Part shown: positions 52,427-64,000 of the stretch, piece after piece | How the letters are laid out: each line of letters opens with the position of its first letter | Position numbering within the stretch: the first letter of the stretch is position 1 | Source: Xanthomonas chitinilytica | GTDB lineage: Bacteria; Pseudomonadota; Gammaproteobacteria; Xanthomonadales; Xanthomonadaceae | Assembly (NCBI RefSeq): GCF_026107455.2 | Contig: NZ_JAPCHY010000003.1 | Span: 186,001 to 250,000 of the forward strand | Length of the DNA stretch: 64,000 nucleotides | Reading direction: 5' to 3' | Program-made: the position numbers and the translations under genes | The notes under the pieces: model-generated | What the model was told of the DNA's origin: nothing | Seen by the model: the letters and a program-made list of their open reading frames with translations, nothing else | Database searches by the model: none

Positions 52427-53365
52427 ATGAGCAAGAAGATCCCGTTGCTGATTGATACCGACCCGGGCGTGGACGATGCGCTGGCCCTGCTGATGGCGTT
52501 CGCCGACCCGCGCCACGACGTGGTCGGGCTGACGGTGGCGGCCGGCAACGTTGGTCTCGAGCACACCGTGCGCAATGCGTTGAAGCTGTGCGAAGTGGCC
52601 GGGCGCGAGGACGTGCCGGTGTTCGCCGGCACCGCCGATCCGCTGCTGCACCCGGCGGTGGACGCGGCGCATGTGCACGGTCGCGACGGCTTCGGCGACG
52701 TGGACCTGCCCGCGGCGGCGCGCCAGGCCGAGGCCGAGCACGCGGCGCTGGCGATCCTGCGGCTGTCGCACGAATACGCCGGCGAGCTGTTCCTGGTCGC
52801 GCTGGGGCCGCTGACCAACATCGCGCTGGCGCTGAAGCTGGACCCGACCCTGCCGCAGCGGGTGAAGCGCTTCCTGGTGATGGGCGGGGCCATCAACGGC
52901 CATGGCAACATCACCCCGGTGGCCGAGTTCAACATCGCGTTCGACCCGGAAGCGGCGCACATCGTGTTCAGCACGTTCCCGCATGTCGAAGTGGCCGACT
53001 GGGAAGCCACCGTGGCCCATGGCCTGCTGCACGCCGACGTCGGCCCGTGGCTGGCCGCCGATACCGACAAGGCGCGCTTCTACGAGCTGATCTCGCGCCA
53101 GACCCGGCTGTGGTCGGAGGACAGCCGCGGCGAGCGCTGGTACGCGGCCGACGCGCTGGCGATGGCGTGGGCGCTGCAGCCGGAGGGCGCGACCCGGGTC
53201 GAGCAGCGTCCGCTGAACGTGGAGTTGAACGGCGGCCACAGCCGTGGTGCCACCGTGGTCGACTGGAACCGGCAGACCGGCCAGGCGGACAACACCACGC
53301 TGCTGATCGGCTACGACCAGGCCCGTTTCGAGGCCCAGGTGCGGGCGGCGCTGGGCCTGGCCTGA
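52427..53365 (+). CDS. nucleoside hydrolase
   Basis: A 312-residue calcium-dependent inosine-uridine-preferring hydrolase family member. The N-terminal [13 protein letters not shown] is the metal-binding signature, and [19 protein letters not shown] and the C-terminal half agree. It cleaves the N-glycosidic bond of nucleosides. The exact base preference cannot be read. AAGAGAAG lies just before the ATG. Confidence 0.93.
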   Translation: MSKKIPLLIDTDPGVDDALALLMAFADPRHDVVGLTVAAGNVGLEHTVRNALKLCEVAGREDVPVFAGTADPLLHPAVDAAHVHGRDGFGDVDLPAAARQAEAEHAALAILRLSHEYAGELFLVALGPLTNIALALKLDPTLPQRVKRFLVMGGAINGHGNITPVAEFNIAFDPEAAHIVFSTFPHVEVADWEATVAHGLLHADVGPWLAADTDKARFYELISRQTRLWSEDSRGERWYAADALAMAWALQPEGATRVEQRPLNVELNGGHSRGATVVDWNRQTGQADNTTLLIGYDQARFEAQVRAALGLA

Positions 53366-53381
53366 ACGCCCATATCCCGGC

Positions 53382-53411
53382 TTGCTAATTTCCGCAGGCC
53401 GGGACTATAAT
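53382..53411 (+). promoter_or_regulatory. sigma70 promoter for rpmE2
   Basis: TTGCTA (53382-53387), an 18-nt spacer and a perfect TATAAT (53406-53411) lie before rpmE2. Confidence 0.75.
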
Positions 53412-53447
53412 GCCGCTCTTGACCACCAGCCCACACGGTGCGAGCCC

Positions 53448-53690
53448 ATGAAGGCCGACATTCATCCCGATTACCGCAACGTCGTTTTCCACGACGTCAC
53501 CTCCGATTTCAAGTTCCTGACCCGTTCGACCATGTCTTCCAAGGAGACGGTCAAGTGGGAGGACGGCGAAGAGTATCCGCTGATCAAGGTCGAAATCTCC
53601 TCGGCTTCGCATCCGTTCTATACGGGCAAGCACAAGGTCATCGACACCAGCGGCCGCATCGACAAGTTCCAGAAGCGCTACGCGCGCTGA
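53448..53690 (+). CDS. rpmE2: 50S ribosomal protein L31, type B
   Basis: An 80-residue L31 ([43 protein letters not shown]). It lacks the CxxC zinc pair of type A L31, so it is the zinc-independent form. In some bacteria type B replaces type A under zinc limitation, but whether a type A copy exists elsewhere is not known. It has its own strong promoter and terminator. Confidence 0.96.
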   Translation: MKADIHPDYRNVVFHDVTSDFKFLTRSTMSSKETVKWEDGEEYPLIKVEISSASHPFYTGKHKVIDTSGRIDKFQKRYAR

Positions 53691-53711
53691 GTCCTTCGAG
53701 CGGAAGCCATC

Positions 53712-53740
53712 GCAACGGCCGCGCCCTGCGCGGCCGTTGC
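53712..53740 (+). terminator. intrinsic terminator of rpmE2
   Basis: GCAACGGCCGCGC and GCGCGGCCGTTGC form a perfect 13-bp stem with a CCT loop, followed by TTT. Confidence 0.8.
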
Positions 53741-53853
53741 TTTATGCCGTCCGTTTTTTGCCGGGGTTTCCGGCGGCCGATCGCAACGCCCTGTTGCAGC
53801 GGCGGCGCTGGTCTACGACTTCTGTCCTAGCGACGACGAAAATGCTGCTATGC

Positions 53854-53859
53854 GATAAT
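53854..53859 (+). promoter_or_regulatory. possible extended -10 for gltA
   Basis: TGCGATAAT (53851-53859) has a TGn-GATAAT shape about 95 nt before the gltA start. The -35 is not clear. Confidence 0.35.
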
Positions 53860-53952
53860 GGCGCGATCCGTGGCGCGAGCCGCGGACTCCACTTCACGCG
53901 TCTGCCCGCTCCCCTCATCAGGACAGGCGCCTTCCACTGAGGAGCGCACACT

Positions 53953-55230
53953 GTGTCCGATCTCGATCAGGTCACGCTCAACGCCGGCGACAAGTCGGTT
54001 GTTCTGCCGGTACTCAAGCCCACGCTGGGCAACGATTGCGTCGATATCTCGAAGCTGACCAAGGAAACCGGTCTCTTCACCTATGACTCCGGCTTCACCG
54101 CCACCGCCAGCTGCAAGTCCGGCATCACCTACATCGACGGCGACAAGGGCGTGCTGCTGTATCGCGGCTATCCGATCGAACAGCTGTCGGAGAAGTCCAG
54201 CTTCGTCGAAGTGGCCTACCTGCTGGTCAACGGCGAGCTGCCGTCTGCCGCGGAGCTGAAGGCCTTCGCCGACGAGCTGGCCGCCGAAGCCGACGTCGAT
54301 GCCTCGATCAACACCCTGATCGGCAGCTTCGCCAAGGACGCCCACCCGATGGCCATCCTGGCTGCGGCGATCGCCCAGCTGTCGGCGCAGTACCACGACG
54401 CGCTGGACCTGTCCGACGCCGGCCAGCGCCGCCAGGCCGCGCTGCGCCTGATCGCCAAGGTGCCGACCCTGTCGGCGCTGATCTACCGCCATGGCAAGGG
54501 TCTGCCGGCCAACAAGCCGGACACCTCGCTGGACTACGTCAGCCGCTTCCTGAAGCAGACCTTCGAGTCGGCCGACGGCCAGTACGAGCTGAACCCCGAC
54601 GTGGTCAAGGCGCTGGACCTGCTGTTCATCCTGCACGCCGACCACGAGCAGAACGCTTCGACCTCGACCGTGCGCCTGGTCGGCTCCACCGGCGCCAACC
54701 CGTACGCCTCGGTCGCCGCCGGCGTCACCGCGCTGTGGGGTCCGGCCCACGGTGGCGCCAACGAAGCCGTGCTGAAGATGCTCGAGGAGATCGGTTCGGC
54801 CGACAACGTCGAATCCGCCGTGCTCAAGGCCAAGGACAAGAGCTCCGGCTTCCGCCTGATGGGCTTCGGCCATCGCGTGTACAAGAACTTCGACCCGCGC
54901 GCCAAGGTCATCGGCGAGATGACCAGGAAGGTGCTGGGCCAGCTGGGCATCCAGGATCCGCTGCTGGACGTGGCCGTCAAGCTGGAGCAGGCCGCGCTGC
55001 AGGACGACTACTTCGTCGCCCGCAAGCTGTATCCGAACGTCGATTTCTACAGCGGCATCATCTACAAGGCGCTGCAGATCCCGACCGAGATGTTCACCGT
55101 GATGTTCGCCCTGGGTCGCACCGCCGGCTGGGTGTCGCACTGGCTGGAGCAGCAGGTCGATCCGGAAATGAAGATCGGCCGCCCGCGCCAGATCTACACC
55201 GGCAGCGACGTGCGCGACTACGGCAAGTGA
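53953..55230 (+). CDS. gltA: citrate synthase
   Basis: A 425-residue enzyme that makes citrate from oxaloacetate and acetyl-CoA. It has HADHEQNASTSTVR, GFGHRVYKNFDPRA and the DDYFVARKLYPNVDFYSG region with the catalytic Asp. The start is GTG with GAGGAG upstream. This is the Type II hexameric form of Gram-negative bacteria, often NADH-regulated. A strong terminator follows. Confidence 0.97.
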   Translation: MSDLDQVTLNAGDKSVVLPVLKPTLGNDCVDISKLTKETGLFTYDSGFTATASCKSGITYIDGDKGVLLYRGYPIEQLSEKSSFVEVAYLLVNGELPSAAELKAFADELAAEADVDASINTLIGSFAKDAHPMAILAAAIAQLSAQYHDALDLSDAGQRRQAALRLIAKVPTLSALIYRHGKGLPANKPDTSLDYVSRFLKQTFESADGQYELNPDVVKALDLLFILHADHEQNASTSTVRLVGSTGANPYASVAAGVTALWGPAHGGANEAVLKMLEEIGSADNVESAVLKAKDKSSGFRLMGFGHRVYKNFDPRAKVIGEMTRKVLGQLGIQDPLLDVAVKLEQAALQDDYFVARKLYPNVDFYSGIIYKALQIPTEMFTVMFALGRTAGWVSHWLEQQVDPEMKIGRPRQIYTGSDVRDYGK

Positions 55231-55270
55231 TGGTCTGCGCCGGGCGTCGTTGATGCTCGCGAGAAGAGAG

Positions 55271-55294
55271 GACCCCGCTTCGGCGGGGTCTTTT
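55271..55294 (+). terminator. intrinsic terminator after gltA
   Basis: GACCCCGC and GCGGGGTC form an 8-bp stem with a TTCG loop, then TTTT. Confidence 0.88.
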
Positions 55295-55311
55295 CGTTTG
55301 CGCGGCGCGGC

Positions 55312-56031
55312 TCATTCCGCCGGCGCGGCATGGCGGTCGAGGATGGCCATGAGCGCCTTGCGGAGCGCCGTGCCGGCCGGGGCGTTGTCGGGCTTTTCCA
55401 GGTAGGCGCGATATGCCCATGTGCCGTCGATGCAGGCTTCCAGCTGGACGGTCTCGCCGGCCAGGGAGCGTGATCCGCTTTCTGCCCCTTGAGTACCCCA
55501 CAGCACCGGGTTTCGCCACGCGGTTGCCAAGGGAGCCAGCTCTTCCCGTTGAAGCTGCAGGTGTCTGGCACTGTCCGGGGGATGTCCACCGGGGCCGAAA
55601 GGCGCGGGTATGTAAGACGACCTGTATGGGTATGCGTCGCCGCGCCATGCGCGCACGTCGACCGATGGACCGTCCACGGTGAGGATCGCCCACCAGGAGG
55701 AGCCGTCCGGGCTTTGCGAATGGGCGAAATAGCGCTCCCGGCCGAACGGGCTCGTCTCGTCGCAGAAGCTCGCCATCGACCATCTGCGGCTGTATGGGTT
55801 TCCCAGGAAGTAGCGCAGGGCGGGTTCGCTGGCATCGGTGCCGCCGGGAGGGAGCCCGATCAACGCCGTGCGGGGGTGGGGCGGCCCCTTGCGCGCCTGG
55901 GGATGCAGGATCACCGCCATGGCGGTGATGGCGGCCAGCGACAGCGCCATCAACCAGACGGCGACGATGCGGGCCTGTTCCGTGTGCTTCCCGGGTGGGA
56001 GCGTGCGGGGTGGAGTGGCGGTATCAGCCAT
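55312..56031 (-). CDS. unknown protein with one membrane helix
   Basis: A 239-residue protein with one membrane segment (IVAVWLMALSLAAITAMAVIL, ~residues 22-42) and a long periplasmic part with LRYFLGNPYSRRWSMASFCDETSPFGRERYFAHS. No known family is recognised. Its start overlaps the upstream gene's stop by 8 bp, so they form a pair. It converges with gltA at the terminator. Confidence 0.7.
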   Translation of the reverse strand: MADTATPPRTLPPGKHTEQARIVAVWLMALSLAAITAMAVILHPQARKGPPHPRTALIGLPPGGTDASEPALRYFLGNPYSRRWSMASFCDETSPFGRERYFAHSQSPDGSSWWAILTVDGPSVDVRAWRGDAYPYRSSYIPAPFGPGGHPPDSARHLQLQREELAPLATAWRNPVLWGTQGAESGSRSLAGETVQLEACIDGTWAYRAYLEKPDNAPAGTALRKALMAILDRHAAPAE

Positions 56032-56641
56032 CGACGGCCTCCGCCGCGATGTGCTGGCGCAGCTGCGCCAGCGAGGCGCGCGCCATTGGCCGGTCGTCGA
56101 GCGCCTGCAGTGGTGGTTGGCGCAGCGCCGAGCGCGGCAGCACCAGCAGTTCGAACGGCACGCCGTCGGCGTCGAACAGCCAGCACGGCAGCGGCGTGCC
56201 GCGGCCGTGCTGCAGGCGCAGGCGGCGGGTGGCCAGGTTGGCCGGGATGCGTTGTTCGTGCAGGAAGCGGGGTACGGCCTCGGGTTCGTCGGTGTGCAGG
56301 TGCACGGTCACCGGGGTGTGCGCGCTGGCGGTGCCGTCGAGCACCGGGCCGACCAGGCGCGGTTCGAACGGCTGCAGGAAGGCGAGCGCCTGCAGCGCCG
56401 CCTCGCGCTTGATGGACAGCGCCGAGGCGTGCGCAGGGCCGGCGAACAGCGCCTGCTGCTGGCGCAGTGCGGTCTCGATCTCGGCCTGGGTAGGCAGGGC
56501 CGCCTCGGCGCGGATACCCAGCCGCGCCGCCGCCTTGCGCCGCGCCTGGAAGGGGGCGCCGGCGGAGCCTTCGCGCAACAGGCGGGCGGCGAGCTCGGCG
56601 ATGCGGAGACGGTCGCGGCTGTCGGTGCGGTCGCTGCGCAT
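56024..56641 (-). CDS. unknown 205-aa protein, possibly nucleotidyltransferase-like
   Basis: A soluble protein (RLRIAELAARLLREGSAG; ARLGIRAEAALPTQAEIETALRQQQALF; VTVHLHTDEPEAVPRFLHEQRIP; CWLFDADGVPFELLVLPRSAL). The residues around the HLHTDE stretch and the predicted fold hint at a small nucleotidyltransferase-like domain, but this is weak. Family members are usually called hypothetical. It starts 73 nt upstream of the mrcA stop codon, on the same strand, so could be co-transcribed. Confidence 0.65.
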   Translation of the reverse strand: MRSDRTDSRDRLRIAELAARLLREGSAGAPFQARRKAAARLGIRAEAALPTQAEIETALRQQQALFAGPAHASALSIKREAALQALAFLQPFEPRLVGPVLDGTASAHTPVTVHLHTDEPEAVPRFLHEQRIPANLATRRLRLQHGRGTPLPCWLFDADGVPFELLVLPRSALRQPPLQALDDRPMARASLAQLRQHIAAEAVDG

Positions 56642-56714
56642 GGTCGGTCGTCCGATGGCGGGCCGGGCTCGAGGATAGCCCGGCCCGGCGCGCGGGGATA
56701 TGCCCGCGCCGGGT

Positions 56715-59138
<2,424 letters not shown>

Positions 59139-59181
59139 CTAGACAGATTCCGATTGCGAATTTCGTGGCCGCAGAGTATAG

Positions 59182-60413
<1,232 letters not shown>

Positions 60414-60414
<1 letters not shown>

Positions 60415-61145
60415 TGGCACGGATCAATCTATTGCCGTGGCGCGCCGAACGGCGCAAACAACGCCAACGCGACTTCTACGGGATGCTGGGCTTCGCCGCC
60501 GTGGCGGGCGTAGTGCTGTCGCTGCTGATCTGGTTCTACTACGACCGGCAGGTAAGCGGACAGAACGATCGCAACAGCTTCCTGCAGGCCGAGATCGAGA
60601 AGGTCAAGGAGCAGAACAAGGAGATCGACCGCCTCGATCGCCAGAAGGACCGCCTGCTGGCGCGCAAGAAGGTGATCGAGGAGCTGCAGGCCAAGCGTTC
60701 GCAGATGGTGCATCTGTTCGACTCGCTGGTGCGCACGATCCCTGACGGCGTGGTGCTGACGACGCTCAAGCAGGAAGGCGACATCCTGACCCTGGAAGGA
60801 CGCACGCAGTCCAACGCACGGGTCAGCGCCTACATGCGCAACCTCGAAAGCTCGGGCTGGATGACCAATCCGGAGCTGTCGATCATCGAGGCCAAGGCCC
60901 AGGAGAAGGCGAATACCGGGCCGGTGCTCGACGTGAAGGCATTGCCGTACGTATTCGTGCTCAAGGTGAAGCTGCCGGCGCCGGGCGAAAACCCGTTTGC
61001 CGATAAGGCTGCCGAAGAGGCGGTAGAGGCGCAGGCGGTGGAAGCACCCGCGGAAGCCATTCCGGCGTCGGTTGAGCAGGCGGCACCGGCCGACGCCGCA
61101 GCACCTGCTGCGACGGCACAGTCGCAGGAGGGAGCAGCGTCGTGA
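60414..61145 (+). CDS. pilN: type IV pilus inner-membrane protein PilN
   Basis: A 243-residue protein with the conserved MARINLLPWR N-terminus that docks into PilM, a membrane helix (~20-42), a coiled coil and a periplasmic ferredoxin-like domain. The C-terminus carries an Ala/Glu-rich tail (AEEAVEAQAVEAPAEAIP), longer than usual. The start ATG overlaps pilM. Confidence 0.95.
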
Positions 61146-61828
61146 GCCAGAAGAAGATCAAGATCAGCGAACTGGACTTCAACAACATCGGTGGCTGGCC
61201 GCAGCGTGCCAAGGTCGTGTTCTGCGCCTTGCTGGCGGTGTTCATCGTGGTCCTGGCGTGGTTCGTCCTGATCAAGGGCAAGCGCGAGGAACTGCAGGGG
61301 CTCGACGCACGCGAGGTCACCCTGCGCGCCGAGTTCGAGAAGGAGCAGGGGCGTGCGGTCAACCTGGAGCCGTTGAAGCAGCAGCTGGCGCAGATGGAGC
61401 AGGTATTGCAGCAGATGCTGCGACAGCTGCCGAGCAAGACCGAAATGCCGGACCTGATCATCGACATCTCGCAGACGGCGCTGTCCAGCGGACTGAACAA
61501 CGAGCTGTTCCAGCCCGGACCGGAATCGCCGAAGGAGTTCTACGCGGAGAAGCCGATCGCACTGCGCATGGTGGGTGGCTATCACCAGTTCGGCGCATTC
61601 GTCAGCGGGGTGGCATCGCTGCCGCGCGTGGTGATCCTGACCATGCACGACATCAACCTCAAGCCCAAGGATCCGAAGACGGGCATCACCGCCAGGAGCG
61701 GGGCGCTCGAACTGTCCGGTACCGTCAAGACCTACCGTTACCTGGACGATGCCGAGATGGATGAGCAGGAAAGGAAGACGGCGGAAGCGGAAGCAGCGTC
61801 CAAGAAAAAGGGCGGTAAGAAGGCATGA
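61142..61828 (+). CDS. pilO: type IV pilus inner-membrane protein PilO
   Basis: A 228-residue partner of PilN (FNNIGGWPQRAKVVFCALLAVFIVVLAWF helix, coiled coil, PilO ferredoxin-like fold; MVGGYHQFGAFVSGVASLPRVVIL). The GTG start overlaps the pilN stop by 4 bp. The Lys-rich C-terminus (ASKKKGGKKA) is typical. Confidence 0.95.
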   Translation: MSQKKIKISELDFNNIGGWPQRAKVVFCALLAVFIVVLAWFVLIKGKREELQGLDAREVTLRAEFEKEQGRAVNLEPLKQQLAQMEQVLQQMLRQLPSKTEMPDLIIDISQTALSSGLNNELFQPGPESPKEFYAEKPIALRMVGGYHQFGAFVSGVASLPRVVILTMHDINLKPKDPKTGITARSGALELSGTVKTYRYLDDAEMDEQERKTAEAEAASKKKGGKKA

Positions 61829-62358
61829 GTACGACATCGTCTGGAAAGCTTTGTTGCCTGGTGCTGGTGGCGTTGCTGGCCGGTTGCGCCCGCGGGATCA
61901 CCAGTACTCCCGGGGAGGCGCCGAACCTGCAGAAGTGGGTGGCCGACGTTCGTGCCCGCCCGGCGCCGCCGCTGGACCCGCTGCCGGTGATGCAACAGTT
62001 CGAGACCTTCGAATATGCGGCGCAGGGCCTGCGCGATCCGTTCACCGACGCATGGACCAATCCGGATGGGGGCAGCGGTCTGCGGCCGGATCCCAACCGT
62101 CGCAAGGAACCGCTGGAGCAGTTTCCGCTCGACAGCCTCGACATGGTCGGCACGATTGGCGGCGGCGCAGGGGTGGTGGCGCTCGTCATGGCGCCGGACA
62201 AGGTCACCTACCGCATTCGCCCGGGCGTTTACATGGGCCAGAGCGATGGCCGTGTGACCAGCGTTGGCGAAGATCGAATCGAACTGATTGAACTGGTGCC
62301 GGATGGCGCTGGCGGCTGGCTGGAACGCCCGGCTTCGCTTGCGCTTGACGATCAATGA
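61825..62358 (+). CDS. pilP: type IV pilus lipoprotein PilP
   Basis: A 177-residue lipoprotein (lipobox LLAGC, Cys at residue ~21) that links PilNO to the secretin PilQ. It has the HR-domain sequence MVGTIGGGAGVVALVMAPDKVTYRIRPGVYMGQSDGRVTSVGEDRIEL. The ATG overlaps the pilO stop by 4 bp. Confidence 0.95.
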   Translation: MSTTSSGKLCCLVLVALLAGCARGITSTPGEAPNLQKWVADVRARPAPPLDPLPVMQQFETFEYAAQGLRDPFTDAWTNPDGGSGLRPDPNRRKEPLEQFPLDSLDMVGTIGGGAGVVALVMAPDKVTYRIRPGVYMGQSDGRVTSVGEDRIELIELVPDGAGGWLERPASLALDDQ

Positions 62359-62377
62359 TTGACTAGGGGATAGCACG

Positions 62378-64000
62378 ATGACTTTTTCCAAAGCCCTGAG
62401 CCTGCGTCCCGCCCGGCGCCAAGCGATGATCCGTGTGTGCGCATTGGGGTTTGCGCTCGCACTGGCCAACGGCTCACTGATGGCCGCGCCTTCGAGCGCT
62501 GTCGACCTCAATGCGCACGATCCGGCCAAGTCGGTGCCGGCGACGATCGCGGTATCGAAGATCGACTTCAAGCGCGGCGATGATGGTGCCGGACGGCTGA
62601 TCCTGCAGTTCGACGGGCAGGGCGCAAGCCCGGACCTGCGCAACCAGGGCAGCAACGTGGTGATCGACATGGGCAATGCCACGCTGCCGGCGGAGCTGCA
62701 GCGTCCATTGAACGTGACCGATTTCGCCACGCCGGTGCAGCGCATCGACGCCAAGCCTTCGGGCAACGGTTCGCAACTGGTGCTGAGCACCAACGTCCCG
62801 TTCGAGTCGATGGCCTATCAGACCGGCAACGAGTACGTGGTGGAGATCTCTCCGCGCCAGGCCGAGGTGGCCACCGGAGCGGTGAGCGCCAATACGGTCG
62901 CCCAAGCGGCAGCGACGGTCGCCGCGCGCGGTTACAGCGGGCGTCCGGTCACCTTCAACTTCCAGGACGTGCCGGTCCGCACCGTGCTGCAGCTGATCGC
63001 CGAGGAATCCAACCTCAACGTGGTCGCATCGGACACGGTGCAGGGCAATGTCACGCTGCGCCTGATCAATGTGCCGTGGGACCAGGCGCTGGACATCGTG
63101 CTGCGGGCCAAGGGACTGGACAAGCGTCGCGAGGGCGGCGTGATCTGGGTGGCGCCGCAGCCGGAGCTGGCCAAGTTCGAGCAGGACAAGGAGGACGCAC
63201 GCATCGCGATCGAGAATCGCGTGGACCTCATCACCGATTACATCCAGATCAACTACCACAACGCCGGTGCGATCTTCAAAGCGCTGACCGAGGCCAAGGG
63301 CATCGGTGGTAGCAGTGGAGGCAACGGTGGCAGTGGGCAGAACGAGAACGGTTTCCTGTCGCCGCGTGGCCGCATCGTCGCCGACGACCGTACCAATACC
63401 CTGATGATCAGCGACATCCCGAAGAAGGTGTCGCAGATGCGCGAGTTGATCGATGTGATCGACCGCCCGGTCGACCAGGTATTGATCGAGGGCCGTATCG
63501 TCATCGCTACCGATACGTTCGCCCGCGACCTGGGTGCGAAGTTCGGTGTCGGCGGCCGCCGCAGCTACAACAACGGCGACAACACCGCGACCATCGGCAG
63601 CGGTGCCAGCGGCAACGCGAATGCGACCCGTGGGTTGAATGTGAGCCTGCCGGCGGGTTCGTTCACCAATCCCGGCGCCGCTGGTGCTCCGAGCATCGCT
63701 TACACCCTGCTTGGCGCGAACTTCAATCTTGATCTGGAGCTGTCCGCGTTGCAGGAAGAAGGCCGGGGCGAGGTCATTTCCAACCCGCGCATCGTCACCG
63801 CCAACCAGCGCGAGGGCGTGATCAAGCAGGGCAAGGAGATCGGTTATGTCACCATTACCGGCGGTGGGAGCGCTGGAGGTGGTCAGGCCACGCCCAACGT
63901 GCAGTTCAAGGAAGTGTTGCTGGAACTGAAGGTCACCCCGACCATCACCCAGGACAATCGTGTTTTCCTGAACATGAATGTCAAGAAGGATGAGGTCGAT
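62378..64000 (+). CDS. pilQ: type IV pilus secretin PilQ, 3' end beyond the window
   Basis: The first 541 codons of the outer-membrane secretin are present. There is a signal peptide (ALGFALALANGSLMAA), an N-terminal AMIN-type beta domain (VSKIDFKRGDDGAGRLILQF), an STN/secretin N0 domain (VTFNFQDVPVRTVLQLIAEESNLNVVASD), the N1 region (ARIAIENRVDLITDYIQINYHNA), and the beginning of the secretin core (RNPRIVTANQ-like SNPRIVTANQREG). Typical length is ~650-720 residues, so about 110-180 are missing. AGGGGA precedes the ATG. A Gly/Ser-rich insert lies near residues 309-323. Confidence 0.95.
   Translation, partial: MTFSKALSLRPARRQAMIRVCALGFALALANGSLMAAPSSAVDLNAHDPAKSVPATIAVSKIDFKRGDDGAGRLILQFDGQGASPDLRNQGSNVVIDMGNATLPAELQRPLNVTDFATPVQRIDAKPSGNGSQLVLSTNVPFESMAYQTGNEYVVEISPRQAEVATGAVSANTVAQAAATVAARGYSGRPVTFNFQDVPVRTVLQLIAEESNLNVVASDTVQGNVTLRLINVPWDQALDIVLRAKGLDKRREGGVIWVAPQPELAKFEQDKEDARIAIENRVDLITDYIQINYHNAGAIFKALTEAKGIGGSSGGNGGSGQNENGFLSPRGRIVADDRTNTLMISDIPKKVSQMRELIDVIDRPVDQVLIEGRIVIATDTFARDLGAKFGVGGRRSYNNGDNTATIGSGASGNANATRGLNVSLPAGSFTNPGAAGAPSIAYTLLGANFNLDLELSALQEEGRGEVISNPRIVTANQREGVIKQGKEIGYVTITGGGSAGGGQATPNVQFKEVLLELKVTPTITQDNRVFLNMNVKKDEVD

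Overview
The window reads as chromosomal DNA of a high-GC gammaproteobacterium of the Xanthomonadaceae (Pseudoxanthomonas, Luteimonas, Lysobacter or Stenotrophomonas type). The evidence is the gene content and order: PPi-dependent phosphofructokinase with H+-pyrophosphatase, the TIGR02449-zapA-6S RNA-ygfA block, a PilZ/DUF1631 pair, yicC-gmk-rpoZ-spoT-ridA-recG, and mrcA divergent from pilMNOPQ. REP-type palindromes are scattered between genes. Genus assignment is inference.

Layout. 0.2-8.2 kb: an HDOD protein, soluble pyrophosphatase, membrane pyrophosphatase, a YiiX-like hydrolase, PPi-PFK and adenylate kinase. This is a pyrophosphate/adenylate neighbourhood broken by a 218-bp tandem duplication that carries REP arms. 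8.6-16.9 kb: mpl, a LON-domain protein, a DedA/PAP2/LssY fusion, a small kinase, an SDR, argD, a HIT protein and a HAD hydrolase.

16.9-22.7 kb is the most unusual region. Twelve small genes lie head to tail on the minus strand (DUF1801, two VOC, DUF1304, DUF2007, SMI1/KNR4, GyrI-like, GNAT and four unknown or exported proteins). Seven of the gaps between them hold imperfect copies of a stem-loop built on TTCAAGCCGAyGC...GCGG, which closely resembles integron attC sites. No integrase is visible, so this looks like an integrase-less gene-cassette array (CALIN) or a decayed sedentary integron.

23.1-36.8 kb: azurin, hemL, thiE, rubredoxin, a SirB1-like protein, a DUF192 lipoprotein, an XRE regulator divergent from an unknown gene, rpiA, EVE, 5-FTHF cyclo-ligase, 6S RNA, zapA, a PAS-GGDEF-EAL protein, UPF0149 and pepP. 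A 0.55-kb MITE-like element with 30-bp perfect inverted repeats and hexanucleotide tips separates pepP from a convergent prolidase. 38.9-45.1 kb: PilZ-DUF1631 and a tightly overlapping rph-VOC-rdgB-membrane protein-hemW series. 45.3-55.2 kb: yicC, gmk, rpoZ, spoT, ridA, recG, a nucleoside hydrolase, type-B L31 and citrate synthase. 55.3-64 kb: two poorly known genes, PBP1A, and the divergent type IV pilus alignment operon pilMNOPQ, with pilQ cut by the window end.

No tRNA, rRNA, CRISPR array, intact IS transposase or prophage gene was recognised. All calls were made by eye from the sequence. Coordinates of coding regions were checked against start and stop codons; regulatory sites and attC-like sites are less certain.
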